A stretch of 64,000 bases of DNA from Alcaligenaceae bacterium (GTDB lineage: Bacteria; Pseudomonadota; Gammaproteobacteria; Burkholderiales; Burkholderiaceae_B): the NCBI GenBank assembly GCA_013416405.1, contig JACCET010000004.1, positions 248,001 through 312,000 of the forward strand, written 5' to 3'. Position numbers and translations under genes: made by a program. Shown piece after piece: positions 53,185-61,766 of this stretch. The notes below the pieces were generated by a model. It worked only from the letters and a program-made list of their open reading frames with translations. It made no database searches and was not told where the DNA came from. Every line of letters begins with the position of its first letter. Within the stretch, counting starts at the first letter, position 1.

Positions 53185-53792
53185 TGCGATATCTCCGCTA
53201 CGTAGTCCAAGAGACGTTCGGCGTTTCCCAGATCCACAATACGCTGCAAACGGCCATCAGGCGTCACCAAGTGATAAGCAGCGTTATGCACAAACTGCTT
53301 CATGGGAGCCGGTACGACCACAATATCGAAAGCATCCAGCACCGCTGTACGTTGAGCAGCATCAGGCATTCCGGCAAACTGCCATACCGACGGATCGGCG
53401 CTCATGCTTTGCGCATAGCTTGCCAACTGCGCAGGCTTGTCTGCCGGATCAAAGCTGATGCTTAATAAATACACCTTGTCCTGCAGCCCACGGCGTACGA
53501 TCAAGGCCTGCAATTGCTGCAGCTCCGAGCCCATGGCCAAGCACACGGAAAAGCAACGTGTGTACATAAAGTTGACCACAGCCACGCGCCCATCACTACT
53601 TAGCCCCTGCCGCAGCGTCGTGGCCCTACCGTCTGCGGTCTGCAATACCGCATCAGGCAAACTGCGCGGATCGCGCAGGACATCCGCCCGACGGGCTTGC
53701 TCGGTGGTGAGCACAGTAAAGCCATCGGTCTGAAGATAGATAATCCCGGTACCCGCGCCAGCCACCAGCAACACCATCAACAGCATACGCAT
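53181..53792 (-). CDS. SCO1/SenC-family copper chaperone
   Basis: A 203-residue membrane-anchored thioredoxin-fold protein (N-terminal helix MLLMVLLVAGAGTGIIYL, bulk periplasmic). The copper-binding motif is TRCFSVCLAMG with C80 and C84 (CxxxC), and the third ligand should be the histidine in HNAAYHLV. Family members deliver copper to the CuA or CuB centre of heme-copper oxidases. Here the oxidase has only CuB, so loading of CuB is the expected role. Coupled to the following membrane-protein gene by a 4-bp overlap. Confidence 0.92.
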   Translation of the reverse strand: MRMLLMVLLVAGAGTGIIYLQTDGFTVLTTEQARRADVLRDPRSLPDAVLQTADGRATTLRQGLSSDGRVAVVNFMYTRCFSVCLAMGSELQQLQALIVRRGLQDKVYLLSISFDPADKPAQLASYAQSMSADPSVWQFAGMPDAAQRTAVLDAFDIVVVPAPMKQFVHNAAYHLVTPDGRLQRIVDLGNAERLLDYVAEISQ

Positions 53793-53812
53793 ATCTATTG
53801 GCCTTGCAGCCC

Positions 53813-54409
53813 CTATTTCAGTCCTGCCAAGTCTGCATCACCGTTCCAGGGCTCGGCATGGTCGGCCGTCGCCTTGCGCTCGGCGGCTACCGTCGCGGCA
53901 TCCACAGGTTCGGCAGTGTTGCCAAAATTGCCGCGTATATGACTGACCACGGCAGCCAGCTGGGCGTCGTCAAGCTTGTCTTTGAACATAGGCATCATCC
54001 CGTTGTACTGGGCGCCCTTCACGGTAAGCGGACCGGTCACGCCATGCAACACAATCTGAATCGTCAAGGCTGCCTTGCCATTCACCCACTCGGATCCGGC
54101 CAACGGAGGAAACACCCCAGGCAGTCCCTGGCCTGTGGCCTGGTGACAGGCCACACACTGAGCCGCATAGATCTGCGCACCGTCAACGGTGCCACCGGTG
54201 CTGGCTACAGCCACCTTGAAATCCTGGGCAGTACGGCGGTCGCCGTACGCAGGTGGATTGGTTTGATGGGTAGTCCAGATATAGCCTATGGCCCAGATAA
54301 ACAGTGCACTGACAATAAGTATCACCAGCCAGGGAACGGGCCGATTACCCTCGTAAGGTTCGGGCTGCTCCCTTTGCTGTGCTTGATCTTGCTTGCTGCG
54401 ATCAGACAT
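53813..54409 (-). CDS. Membrane-anchored mono-heme cytochrome c (CcoP-like position)
   Basis: A 198-residue protein with one transmembrane helix (PWLVILIVSALFIWAIGYIW, residues 26-45) after a polar cytoplasmic start, then a periplasmic cytochrome c domain. The single heme motif is CVACH (C85-H89) and the axial methionine is probably in NGMMPMF. True CcoP proteins carry two heme c groups, so this is a reduced form. It lies between the CcoO-like and SCO genes and probably feeds electrons to the oxidase. Confidence 0.9.
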   Translation of the reverse strand: MSDRSKQDQAQQREQPEPYEGNRPVPWLVILIVSALFIWAIGYIWTTHQTNPPAYGDRRTAQDFKVAVASTGGTVDGAQIYAAQCVACHQATGQGLPGVFPPLAGSEWVNGKAALTIQIVLHGVTGPLTVKGAQYNGMMPMFKDKLDDAQLAAVVSHIRGNFGNTAEPVDAATVAAERKATADHAEPWNGDADLAGLK

Positions 54410-54453
54410 TTTGTACTCCTGCTGCTTGCTCGGTCTTAGGTTTCATCACGGTT

Positions 54454-55053
54454 CTAGCGAGCATCCGCAGGTGGCGGCTTGACGGGGTAAGTACGATCCA
54501 GGGCAAGCAAATACTGCACCAGATCCAGTGCCTCGGGGCTGGCCACCACTACCTGTCCCACCGGCGCGTAGCCGGGCGGCAGGTTAACGACCTTGTCACC
54601 CTCTTGCGCTTTGTCCTTGACCTCGAACATATACGGATAAGCCGGCATGATGCTGCCTGGTGTATAGGCGCGCGGCTGATACAGATGCCCCAGATTCCAA
54701 TCCACACTGGGCTGGCGTGCTCCGATATTGAGCAGATCGGGGCCGGTGCGCATGGTGCCCAATAAATGCGGATTGTCGTAGTAATAGTCACCAGCTACGG
54801 GGGCACGCCCCCAGCCGCGCTTGAAATCAGGCGCCTGTGACTGAGCTCTGGGTTGCTGGGTATGGCAATACACACAACCATTTTCTATGTACTGATGGCG
54901 ACCGCGCAGCTGCGCCGAGGTATAGGGTTTCAGACCCTCAGATGGTTGCACATCCGACAATTGCAAATAGGGCACGATCACCAGGGTTGACGTGGCCAAC
55001 GCCAGTGTGACCATGGCTCCGCCCAGTAGCTTGTATTCGCTTTCCATGCTCAA
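54454..55053 (-). CDS. CcoO-like membrane-bound mono-heme cytochrome c subunit
   Basis: A 199-residue subunit with an N-terminal membrane helix (GGAMVTLALATSTLVIVPYLQL) and one heme c motif CVYCH (C60-H64). The surroundings read RGRHQYIENGCVYCHTQQ and, later, RTGPDLLNIGARQPSVDWNLGHLYQPRAYTPGSIMPAYPYMF with the axial methionine. This is the FixO/CcoO signature (GR--Y---GC--CH-Q, then GPDL--VG). The start overlaps the catalytic subunit gene by 4 bp. It should pass electrons from cytochrome c to heme b. Confidence 0.92.
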   Translation of the reverse strand: MSMESEYKLLGGAMVTLALATSTLVIVPYLQLSDVQPSEGLKPYTSAQLRGRHQYIENGCVYCHTQQPRAQSQAPDFKRGWGRAPVAGDYYYDNPHLLGTMRTGPDLLNIGARQPSVDWNLGHLYQPRAYTPGSIMPAYPYMFEVKDKAQEGDKVVNLPPGYAPVGQVVVASPEALDLVQYLLALDRTYPVKPPPADAR

Positions 55054-56732
55054 GCCTCCCCGTTCGCCGTGCGAGTTGCCAGGCTGGCCTGATGACTGCG
55101 CGCATGGAACAGGGCCGGCCCCACACGCTTGTGCCCATAGCGCAAGGCCATGCTTGCAAAATGGATGGCAAACACAATATGGCCCAGTGTCATCAGCGCA
55201 CCACCTACCGTTCGGCTTTCAAGATAAGGAATGGTCACGCGCACGGACTCCATGAACGGCACTGAGGCATCGAGCATAGCAATTCCCTGCAGCCACCCGC
55301 CTATGGACAAACCTACAAAATAGATGCCGAAACCCAACACCACCAGCCAGAAATGCAAGGCAATCAGTTTGGGATACGGCCACTCCCAGGACATCACGCG
55401 GGGCATCACAAAATAGATGGCACCGAACATGACCAGGGAAAAGAAGCCATACAGGCCAAGATGGGCGTGCGCCACGGTAAAGTGTGTGAAGTGCGTGACG
55501 GTATTGATGCTGCGCAGTGCCTCGAACGAGCCTTGCAACGAACTCAGGGTATACATCATGCCGCCAAGCACTATGAATCTTAGCGTGGGGGAATAGATCA
55601 GGGTTTTGAAATGATGGCGCATCGTCAGATGCTGGTTAACCGAAAAAGCCAATACAGGCACTATCATCATCATGCTTTGCACTATCGACAAGGTAACCAG
55701 CCAACTGGGTATCGGCCCTCCTACCAGGTGATGCCCGCCTACCTGCCCATAAAAGAATGCAAGTGCCCAGAAACCCAGCAGCGACAAGTTATAAGACTGT
55801 ATTGGGCGACCTATGACTTTGGGTAAAAAATAATAGACCGATGCCAAAGCCACCGGCGTGTAGAACAGCCCAAGCACGTTATGCCCGAACCACCAGTTCA
55901 TGGTGGCGGCCTCAACACCGAAATGCACGCCAGGCAGGTTGCCGATCAGGAACAGCACCGGAAACCAGAAGAGCGCCGCGCCCATATACCAGATCGACAC
56001 ATATAAATGCTCCACCTTGCGATTCTGCAGGGTAAAGACCAGCGGCAAGCCTATCAAGGCGCCGCCCACCACGAACAGAATGTCGATTTGCCAAGGAATC
56101 TCGAGCCACTCAAGCCCGTCGTTGAAACCCGCTGCAATACTGCCCAGGCCCGCGATCAGCGCCGCATTCCACAACATGGCACCCAGCAGGGCAAAGCGCC
56201 CTCCCATGAGTTCAGTCTTGAGCAGCCGCGGCAAAGTCCAAATGGCAATGCCGAATGCTGCCATAGGTGCCCAGCCGTAGGCCACAGCATTCAAATGCAA
56301 AGTGCGGATGCGGCCAAAGGTGAGCCAGGCGTATTCGGTCAGGAAATCGGGCTGATGCAGCTTGATGGAGCTGATCAGCCCCGCAGTCGATGCAAATATC
56401 AGCCACACCACCGCGCAGGATAAGAACACGAACGTGACATACTTGGTCGAGCCGTCGGCTCGCAGGCGGTCGTCGAGCTCGGCCTTCATGCGGGCATCAC
56501 GCTCGGGATCGATAACACCGGAATAGCTGTCATCAACCACGCACTGCAAGGCCGCGTGCTGGGCCTGCGTTGCAGCAGGTTCCTCCACTTTGCCGATTTC
56601 ACCTTCTGTGAAGATAACGTTGGCGGCAGCCGGGTTATCGTCAAACAGTTTCTTGCGCAATGACCAGATGAAAACAAACAATCCAGTTACAGAGAGAGTA
56701 AATGTCAGCAGCAGTATGGTGATGGTATTCAT
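55050..56732 (-). CDS. cbb3-type oxidase catalytic subunit (CcoN-like) with CcoS-like N-terminal extension
   Basis: A 560-residue heme-copper oxidase subunit. Residues 1-45 form a helix plus FDD--P-A---I, like the small assembly protein CcoS/FixS. The CcoN core starts near residue 95. Low-spin heme and CuB ligands line up with cbb3 enzymes: H147 in FGRIRTLHLNAV, H284 in WWFGHNVLG, Y328 in FFYGQVGGHH (the cross-linked tyrosine position), H334/H335, and H422/H424 in VAHAHLG. It should reduce O2 to water with high affinity. A 19-bp palindrome stands 53 bp upstream. First gene of the operon with CcoO-like, cytochrome c, SCO and CtaG-like genes. Confidence 0.92.
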   Translation of the reverse strand: MNTITILLLTFTLSVTGLFVFIWSLRKKLFDDNPAAANVIFTEGEIGKVEEPAATQAQHAALQCVVDDSYSGVIDPERDARMKAELDDRLRADGSTKYVTFVFLSCAVVWLIFASTAGLISSIKLHQPDFLTEYAWLTFGRIRTLHLNAVAYGWAPMAAFGIAIWTLPRLLKTELMGGRFALLGAMLWNAALIAGLGSIAAGFNDGLEWLEIPWQIDILFVVGGALIGLPLVFTLQNRKVEHLYVSIWYMGAALFWFPVLFLIGNLPGVHFGVEAATMNWWFGHNVLGLFYTPVALASVYYFLPKVIGRPIQSYNLSLLGFWALAFFYGQVGGHHLVGGPIPSWLVTLSIVQSMMMIVPVLAFSVNQHLTMRHHFKTLIYSPTLRFIVLGGMMYTLSSLQGSFEALRSINTVTHFTHFTVAHAHLGLYGFFSLVMFGAIYFVMPRVMSWEWPYPKLIALHFWLVVLGFGIYFVGLSIGGWLQGIAMLDASVPFMESVRVTIPYLESRTVGGALMTLGHIVFAIHFASMALRYGHKRVGPALFHARSHQASLATRTANGEA

Positions 56733-56784
56733 GGTTTCCTACTCGGCAGCGATGCAATGCATGAGTCTGTATCAAATCGCTATT

Positions 56785-56803
56785 TATATCGCTTAACGAT
56801 ATA
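56785..56803. promoter_or_regulatory. 19-bp palindrome upstream of the oxidase operon
   Basis: TATATCG-CTTAA-CGATATA, with 7-bp perfect arms, is centred 62 bp upstream of the ccoN-like ATG in the 234-bp divergent gap to osmC. The size and symmetry are those of an operator for a dimeric regulator. No full FNR box is seen nearby: TTGATACAGACTCA is only a half match. Confidence 0.5.
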
Positions 56804-56966
56804 GATCCGTATTCTATGCCATGGGCTGTACCGGCCTTCCTTATTCCCCTACTCCAAATATTGGTAATTCCTGCTGCCTGTAGCGCCAATCCGATTAAGG
56901 CTGGCACGCATACCCCTGATTTATAGTTATGATTGAACCTTCAGCGAAAAACGCAGGAAGGCAATA

Positions 56967-57389
56967 ATGGAATGCACAATAGATTGGGGTGGCCCGGATG
57001 GCATGCTGTTTGTGGCGCGCACAGGCAGCGGTCATGTCGCGGCCATGGATGGCGCCCCCGATGGTGGCGGCAATAACCTGGCACCTCGTCCCATGGAAAT
57101 GCTGCTGGCCGGTACGGGCGGCTGTGCGGCCTACGACGTCGTCCTGATACTGAAACGTGGCCGCCACAAGGTAAGCGGCTGCCAGGTCAAGCTTGAAAGC
57201 GCGCGCGCCGACACCGACCCCAAAGTATTTACCAAGATTCATTTCTCGTTTACCGTCACTGGCAAGGATCTACCCGTTGCTGCCGTTGAACGCGCCGTGC
57301 AACTGTCCCACGAGAAATACTGCTCGGCATCCGCCATGCTGGCCAAAACCGCCGAGATCACCCATTCCGTCACGGTGGTAGAAGCCTAG
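56967..57389 (+). CDS. OsmC/YhfA-family protein
   Basis: A 140-residue OsmC-fold protein, a class of cysteine-based (hydro)peroxide reductases. It has the YhfA-like outline: short N-terminal strands, then [33 protein letters not shown] with the first cysteine in GGCAAYD, and [17 protein letters not shown] with the second cysteine in KYCSAS. Both cysteines expected for activity are present. The stop is 2 bp before the thyA ATG, so they share a transcript. Confidence 0.9.
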   Translation: MECTIDWGGPDGMLFVARTGSGHVAAMDGAPDGGGNNLAPRPMEMLLAGTGGCAAYDVVLILKRGRHKVSGCQVKLESARADTDPKVFTKIHFSFTVTGKDLPVAAVERAVQLSHEKYCSASAMLAKTAEITHSVTVVEA

Positions 57390-57391
57390 CC

Positions 57392-58186
57392 ATGCACCAG
57401 TACGAAGATTTCATGCGCTATGTCTACGAGCATGGCACAGAAAAAACCGATAGAACCGGCACCGGCACACGTTCCGTTTTCGGCCATCAAATGCGCTTCG
57501 ACCTGTCGGCCGGGTTTCCACTGGTCACCAGCAAAAAACTGCACACCAAGAGCATTTTCATTGAGCTGCTCTGGTTTCTGCGCGGCGACTCGAATGTGCG
57601 CTGGCTGCAAGAGCAAGGGGTCTCGATCTGGAACGAATGGGCCGCCCCCGATGGCGACCTGGGGCCGGTCTATGGCGTGCAGTGGCGCTCCTGGCCCACG
57701 CCCAGCGGCCAGCACATAGACCAGATAGCGCAAGTGATGCAGCAAATTCAACAGAATCCAGACTCGCGCCGCCTGATTGTTTCGGCCTGGAATGTGGCCG
57801 AAATACCGAATATGGCGCTGCCGCCTTGCCATGCGTTCTTCCAATTCTATGTGGCCGACGGCAAGCTGTCGTGTCAGTTATACCAACGCAGCGCCGATAT
57901 CTTCCTGGGCGTACCCTTCAATATTGCCAGCTATGCCTTGCTTACGCACATGGTGGCCCAGCAATGCAATCTTGAAGTCGGCGACTTTATCTGGACGGGC
58001 GGCGACTGCCATTTGTACAGCAATCACATGGAACAGGTTGAATTGCAGCTATCGCGCAAGCCCTATCCCTACCCCAAGCTGAACATCAAACGCAAGCCTG
58101 ATTCCATTTTCGATTACCGCTACGAAGACTTTGAAATCGTGGGCTACGAATCACACCCCCACATCAAGGCCCCCGTTGCCGTTTAA
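57392..58186 (+). CDS. thyA: Thymidylate synthase ThyA
   Basis: Methylates dUMP to dTMP with methylenetetrahydrofolate, leaving dihydrofolate. The 264-residue enzyme is of the short E. coli length. It has [19 protein letters not shown], the nucleophile C146 in [32 protein letters not shown] and [10 protein letters not shown]. The dihydrofolate reductase gene that recycles its product follows 38 bp later, so the two work as a unit. Confidence 0.98.
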   Translation: MHQYEDFMRYVYEHGTEKTDRTGTGTRSVFGHQMRFDLSAGFPLVTSKKLHTKSIFIELLWFLRGDSNVRWLQEQGVSIWNEWAAPDGDLGPVYGVQWRSWPTPSGQHIDQIAQVMQQIQQNPDSRRLIVSAWNVAEIPNMALPPCHAFFQFYVADGKLSCQLYQRSADIFLGVPFNIASYALLTHMVAQQCNLEVGDFIWTGGDCHLYSNHMEQVELQLSRKPYPYPKLNIKRKPDSIFDYRYEDFEIVGYESHPHIKAPVAV

Positions 58187-58224
58187 ATCCGTTGCTGTTT
58201 AAGTCTTCCAAAGCCTGTAGCGCT

Positions 58225-58731
58225 ATGCCCTTACCTACCATACAGCTTGTTGTCGCCTATTCAAACAATCGAGTCATCGGGCGCGATAACGCCCTGCCCT
58301 GGCGCCTGCCTTCCGATCTGGCACACTTCAAGCGCGTCACGCTGGGGCATCCCATTGTCATGGGGCGCAACACCTGGATATCGCTGGGCCGCCCCTTGCC
58401 CGGGCGCCCCAACCTGGTCATCAGCCGCAACCCTGAATACCAGGCAGAAGGTGCGTCGGTTCACCCCTCACTGAACGCCGCACTAGGCGCATGCGCAGAC
58501 ACGGGCGCCGACAAGATATGCATCATAGGCGGCGAACAAGTGTTTCGCCACGCGCTGGACATTGCCGACGAAATCATTGCCACCGAGATCAAGAGCGATA
58601 TCGAGGGCGATACCTTTTTCCCCGCGCTGGATGCCCTCATCTGGCAAGAAAGTGAAAGGTTGTCTCAGCCTGAGGAAAATGGCCTGGCTTTTGATTTCGT
58701 GACTTATCGGCGCAGATCAGCCCAGGCATAA
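58225..58731 (+). CDS. folA: Dihydrofolate reductase FolA
   Basis: Reduces dihydrofolate made by ThyA to tetrahydrofolate with NADPH. The 168-residue protein starts at ATG 58225 (MPLPTIQLVVAYSNNRVIGRDNALPW), the usual family length. An in-frame TTG 33 bp upstream is less likely. Visible residues are the substrate-binding acidic position in LPSDLAHFKRVTLG, VMGRNTWISLGRPLPGR for NADPH, and IIGGEQVFRHAL. A CCAGGC-ATAAA-GCCTGG hairpin at 58722-58738 closes the gene against the convergent MocR gene. Confidence 0.96.
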   Translation: MPLPTIQLVVAYSNNRVIGRDNALPWRLPSDLAHFKRVTLGHPIVMGRNTWISLGRPLPGRPNLVISRNPEYQAEGASVHPSLNAALGACADTGADKICIIGGEQVFRHALDIADEIIATEIKSDIEGDTFFPALDALIWQESERLSQPEENGLAFDFVTYRRRSAQA

Positions 58732-58747
58732 AGCCTGGCGTGCGGCA

Positions 58748-60181
58748 TCAGCCAGATGCCGCCCCCACCTTGCGCATGAACCGCCACAGCGCGGGATGCA
58801 GGGAATAAGCCACGTTAAAACGTATCCAGCCGCTATCGGCTTGCTGGGGGTCGAAGTAAGAACCCGGGGCAAGCCAGATGCCGTCTTTCAGCGCCAGCTC
58901 GGCCAGCCGGTTGGCACCCTGCTCGCGCCATTGCCCATTACCCGGCCGAGCCCACAAGAACAAGCCGGCTTGCGGACGATCAAGCACCTCGAAGCCGTGT
59001 TTGTCCATCAGCATGCACAGCTCGTCGTGTGCTTGGCGTAGGCGCTCTTGCACACGCTGCAAATGGGCCTGATGCTTGCCCTGGCTGAGCACCTGATGGA
59101 CCAGACGCTCCATCATCTCGGGAGTGGTCAGCCCCATGGACATCTTGGTTTTCGCAAATTCCTTGAGCAGTGTGGCATTGGCCACCACATAGCCTACCCT
59201 CATTGACGGCATAATGCTTTTCGAGAATCCCGATACATAGATCACCCGACCCGTGCCCGCCAGCGCCACCAGCATGGGGCCCAGTCCAGGCAGCAAGTCA
59301 CGCGATACATCGTCCTCTATTACACGGAAGTCGTATTGCTCGGCCAGTTGCAAAAGGCGGAAAGCATCGCTCATGCCCAGGCTCATGCCAGTCGGGTTCT
59401 GTAAGACCGTATTCACGAACATGGCCTTGATTTTGTGCTTTTGCGCAAGGCTATCCAGGGTATCCAGGCACAAGCCTTTGCCGTCGCGTGGCACGCTTAA
59501 CACCTTCAGCCCGGCCTGACGCAAAGACTGCAGAAAATTGGCATAGCAAGGCTGTTCAACGGCAATGGCATCGCCTGGTCTGAGCAGTGTGCGTATGACG
59601 ATGTCCAGACCTTGCGATGCACCCTGCGTCAATAAGATCTGATCGCTGGCCAGCGGCAGGCCATGCTGGTCCAGACGGTGCTGTATATGCTCGCGCAAAG
59701 GATGGTAGCCATAAGGATGACCATAGCCCGCCACCTGATTGACCGGTGTGCGCGCCACTTGGCGCAAGGACTGCTGCAGACCGGCTTCATTCAGCCACTC
59801 GGCAGGCAGCCAGCCGCAGCCCGACTTGATGGGAATGGAGTGATCGGCAAAGACGTCGGCCAATAGCCACGAAGCACCTATACGCGGCGGAACCCAGCTG
59901 GCAGGCGCCACAACCGGCGCCTCGTTGCGCACCGTGCGGGCAACCCGATATCCGGATCCCGGGCGCGCAGTCAGCAAGTTTTCGGCCACCAGACGACTAT
60001 AGGCTGCCGATACAGTGAAGGTGCTGATGCCATGACTCTTGGCAAAATCGCGTATGGAAGGCACCGGCATGCCGGGCCGCAACAAACCTTGTCGTATGGA
60101 CAGCTGTATGGCCTGAACCGTTTGATCTACCAGCGATACAGCATCTTTGCGATCGCGTACAGGCTCAAAAAATAGCTGCAT
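58748..60181 (-). CDS. MocR-type regulator (GntR winged helix fused to an aminotransferase-like domain)
   Basis: A 477-residue regulator with an N-terminal GntR winged helix (LRPGMPVPSIRDFAKSHGISTFTVSAAYSRLVAENLL, about residues 35-75) and a C-terminal fold-type I aminotransferase domain. The PLP lysine lies in YVSGFSKSIMPSMRVGYVV, and LTQGASQGLDIVI and NPTGMS mark the fold. MocR proteins (GabR, PdxR) sense PLP or an amino compound. It is divergent (150 bp) to an omega-amino-acid aminotransferase gene with TTGATC direct repeats between them, so control of that gene is likely. Confidence 0.92.
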   Translation of the reverse strand: MQLFFEPVRDRKDAVSLVDQTVQAIQLSIRQGLLRPGMPVPSIRDFAKSHGISTFTVSAAYSRLVAENLLTARPGSGYRVARTVRNEAPVVAPASWVPPRIGASWLLADVFADHSIPIKSGCGWLPAEWLNEAGLQQSLRQVARTPVNQVAGYGHPYGYHPLREHIQHRLDQHGLPLASDQILLTQGASQGLDIVIRTLLRPGDAIAVEQPCYANFLQSLRQAGLKVLSVPRDGKGLCLDTLDSLAQKHKIKAMFVNTVLQNPTGMSLGMSDAFRLLQLAEQYDFRVIEDDVSRDLLPGLGPMLVALAGTGRVIYVSGFSKSIMPSMRVGYVVANATLLKEFAKTKMSMGLTTPEMMERLVHQVLSQGKHQAHLQRVQERLRQAHDELCMLMDKHGFEVLDRPQAGLFLWARPGNGQWREQGANRLAELALKDGIWLAPGSYFDPQQADSGWIRFNVAYSLHPALWRFMRKVGAASG

Positions 60182-60189
60182 GCTTTACC

Positions 60190-60213
60190 TTGATCTATAC
60201 AATTATTTTGATC
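60190..60213. promoter_or_regulatory. Direct repeats TTGATC upstream of the MocR-type gene
   Basis: TTGATC at 60190-60195 and again at 60208-60213, 18 bp apart, with related flanks (CTTGATCTATAC and TTTGATCTTACC). They lie within 35 bp of the MocR-type gene's ATG in the divergent region. MocR proteins such as GabR and PdxR bind direct repeats, so these are candidate sites. Confidence 0.4.
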
Positions 60214-60331
60214 TTACCACTACGGTTATATATTATTAATTCAGCTGTATATGTATTTAGCTTTGCAGCCGGACGAGAATACCTCAAATCAGCAAGTCTT
60301 ATCGATACTTTACCGCTCCGAGGCCTACATC

Positions 60332-61657
60332 ATGACCAGCCAAGCCAACATCCCTGATCTATCCAACCTGTGGATGCCTTTCACAGCCAATCGTCAGTTC
60401 AAGGAACAACCCCGCTTGCTGACCAAGGCCAAGGGTATGTATTACACCTCCAATACCGGCCAGCAAATACTGGATGCCACCTCGGGCTTATGGTGCGTAA
60501 ACGCCGGTCACGGTCGCCAGGAAATTGTCGACGCCATCGCGCAACAGGCGGCCGAGCTTGATTATGCACCCAGCTTCCAGCTGGGACATCTGGATTCATT
60601 CCGCGCCGCTTCGGCCATCGCCAAACTCATGCCCGAAGGCATGGATCGCATCTTCTTCACCAATTCGGGTTCCGAATCTGTGGATACCTCGCTGAAGATT
60701 GCGCTGGCCTATCACCGCGCGCGCGGCGAAGGGCAACGCACGCGACTGATCGGCCGCGAACGTGGTTACCACGGAGTGGGTTTCGGCGGTATTTCGGTAG
60801 GCGGCATATCGCCCAACCGCAAGACGTTCTCGGGCGCTCTGCTGCCTGGTGTCGATCACCTGCCACATACGCACGACCTGTCCAAGAATGCCTTTTCACG
60901 CGGCCAGCCCGCCTGGGGCAAGCATTTTGCCGACGAACTGGAACGCATTATTGCCTTGCACGACGCCTCGACCATAGCCGCCGTCATCGTCGAGCCCATG
61001 GCGGGTTCCACCGGCGTGCTGATTCCGCCTAAGGGCTATCTGGAACAGCTGCGCGCCATTACTGAAAAGCATGGCATCTTGCTGATTTTTGATGAAGTGA
61101 TCACTGGCTTCGGCCGGCTGGGCGCCTCGACGGCCAGCGAGTTCTTCGGCGTAACGCCCGACCTGATCACCATGGCCAAAGGCATCAGCAACGCGGCCAT
61201 ACCCGCAGGCGCCGTGGCGGTCAGGCGCAACATCCACGACACCATCGTAAGCGCAGCGGCCAGCGGTATTGAGTTCTTCCACGGCTACACCTATTCGGCC
61301 CATCCCATGGCAACGGCAGCCATCCTGGCCACTCTCGGAATCTACGAAAAAGACCAGCTGTTCCAGCGCGCCAAAAACTTGTCACCCACGTTCGAAAATG
61401 CGGCTCACAAGCTGCAGGGCGCACGCCACGTGATCGACGTACGCAATCTGGGCCTGGTCGCTGGCATAGAGCTACAACCGCGTGAAGGTGCTCCTGGTGC
61501 CCGCGCCGCCGAGGTCTTTGCCAAATGCTTTGATCAGGGCCTGATGGTGCGCTACACCGGCGACATCATCGCCATCTCGCCGCCGCTTATTATCGAAGAG
61601 GGACAAATCCACGAGATTTTCCAGAAAATCGAAGATATCCTGAAGACGGTAGGCTGA
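60332..61657 (+). CDS. Class III aminotransferase, omega-amino acid (beta-alanine)--pyruvate type
   Basis: A 441-residue PLP enzyme of class III. The start MTSQANIPDLSNLWMPFTANRQFKEQPRL is typical of beta-alanine/omega-amino acid:pyruvate aminotransferases (LWMPFTANR---). TSGLWCVNAGHGR follows, with FTNSGSESVDTSLKIAL for PLP phosphate, LLIFDEVITGFGRLG with the cofactor aspartate, and the Schiff-base lysine in LITMAKGISNAAIPAGAV. ATG 60332 is chosen because the family N-terminus begins there. It is probably controlled by the divergent MocR protein. Substrate (beta-alanine, taurine-like or another omega-amine) is uncertain. Confidence 0.93.
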   Translation: MTSQANIPDLSNLWMPFTANRQFKEQPRLLTKAKGMYYTSNTGQQILDATSGLWCVNAGHGRQEIVDAIAQQAAELDYAPSFQLGHLDSFRAASAIAKLMPEGMDRIFFTNSGSESVDTSLKIALAYHRARGEGQRTRLIGRERGYHGVGFGGISVGGISPNRKTFSGALLPGVDHLPHTHDLSKNAFSRGQPAWGKHFADELERIIALHDASTIAAVIVEPMAGSTGVLIPPKGYLEQLRAITEKHGILLIFDEVITGFGRLGASTASEFFGVTPDLITMAKGISNAAIPAGAVAVRRNIHDTIVSAAASGIEFFHGYTYSAHPMATAAILATLGIYEKDQLFQRAKNLSPTFENAAHKLQGARHVIDVRNLGLVAGIELQPREGAPGARAAEVFAKCFDQGLMVRYTGDIIAISPPLIIEEGQIHEIFQKIEDILKTVG

Positions 61658-61704
61658 TCATCCAGTCCGGCAAGGCCCACGGCCTGCCGGACCTGGCGCA
61701 CAAG

Positions 61705-61744
61705 AAAAATGCCGAGTGTCCTGAAAAGGGCATTCGGCATTTTT
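61705..61744. terminator. Bidirectional terminator between the aminotransferase gene and gcvP
   Basis: Arms 61705-61722 and 61727-61744 pair over 18 bases with two G-T pairs around a GAAA tetraloop. The outer ends are AAAAA and TTTTT, so both convergent genes can end here. A second GC-rich hairpin (61665-61692, one bulge) lies just before it. Confidence 0.92.
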
Positions 61745-61766
61745 GTGCAGGCTTACATTACGCCCA

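Noticed and set aside
56733-56784. FNR-like TTGATACAGACTCA upstream of the oxidase operon
   Set aside because: Only the first half-site matches the consensus; the second half fits in two of five bases.
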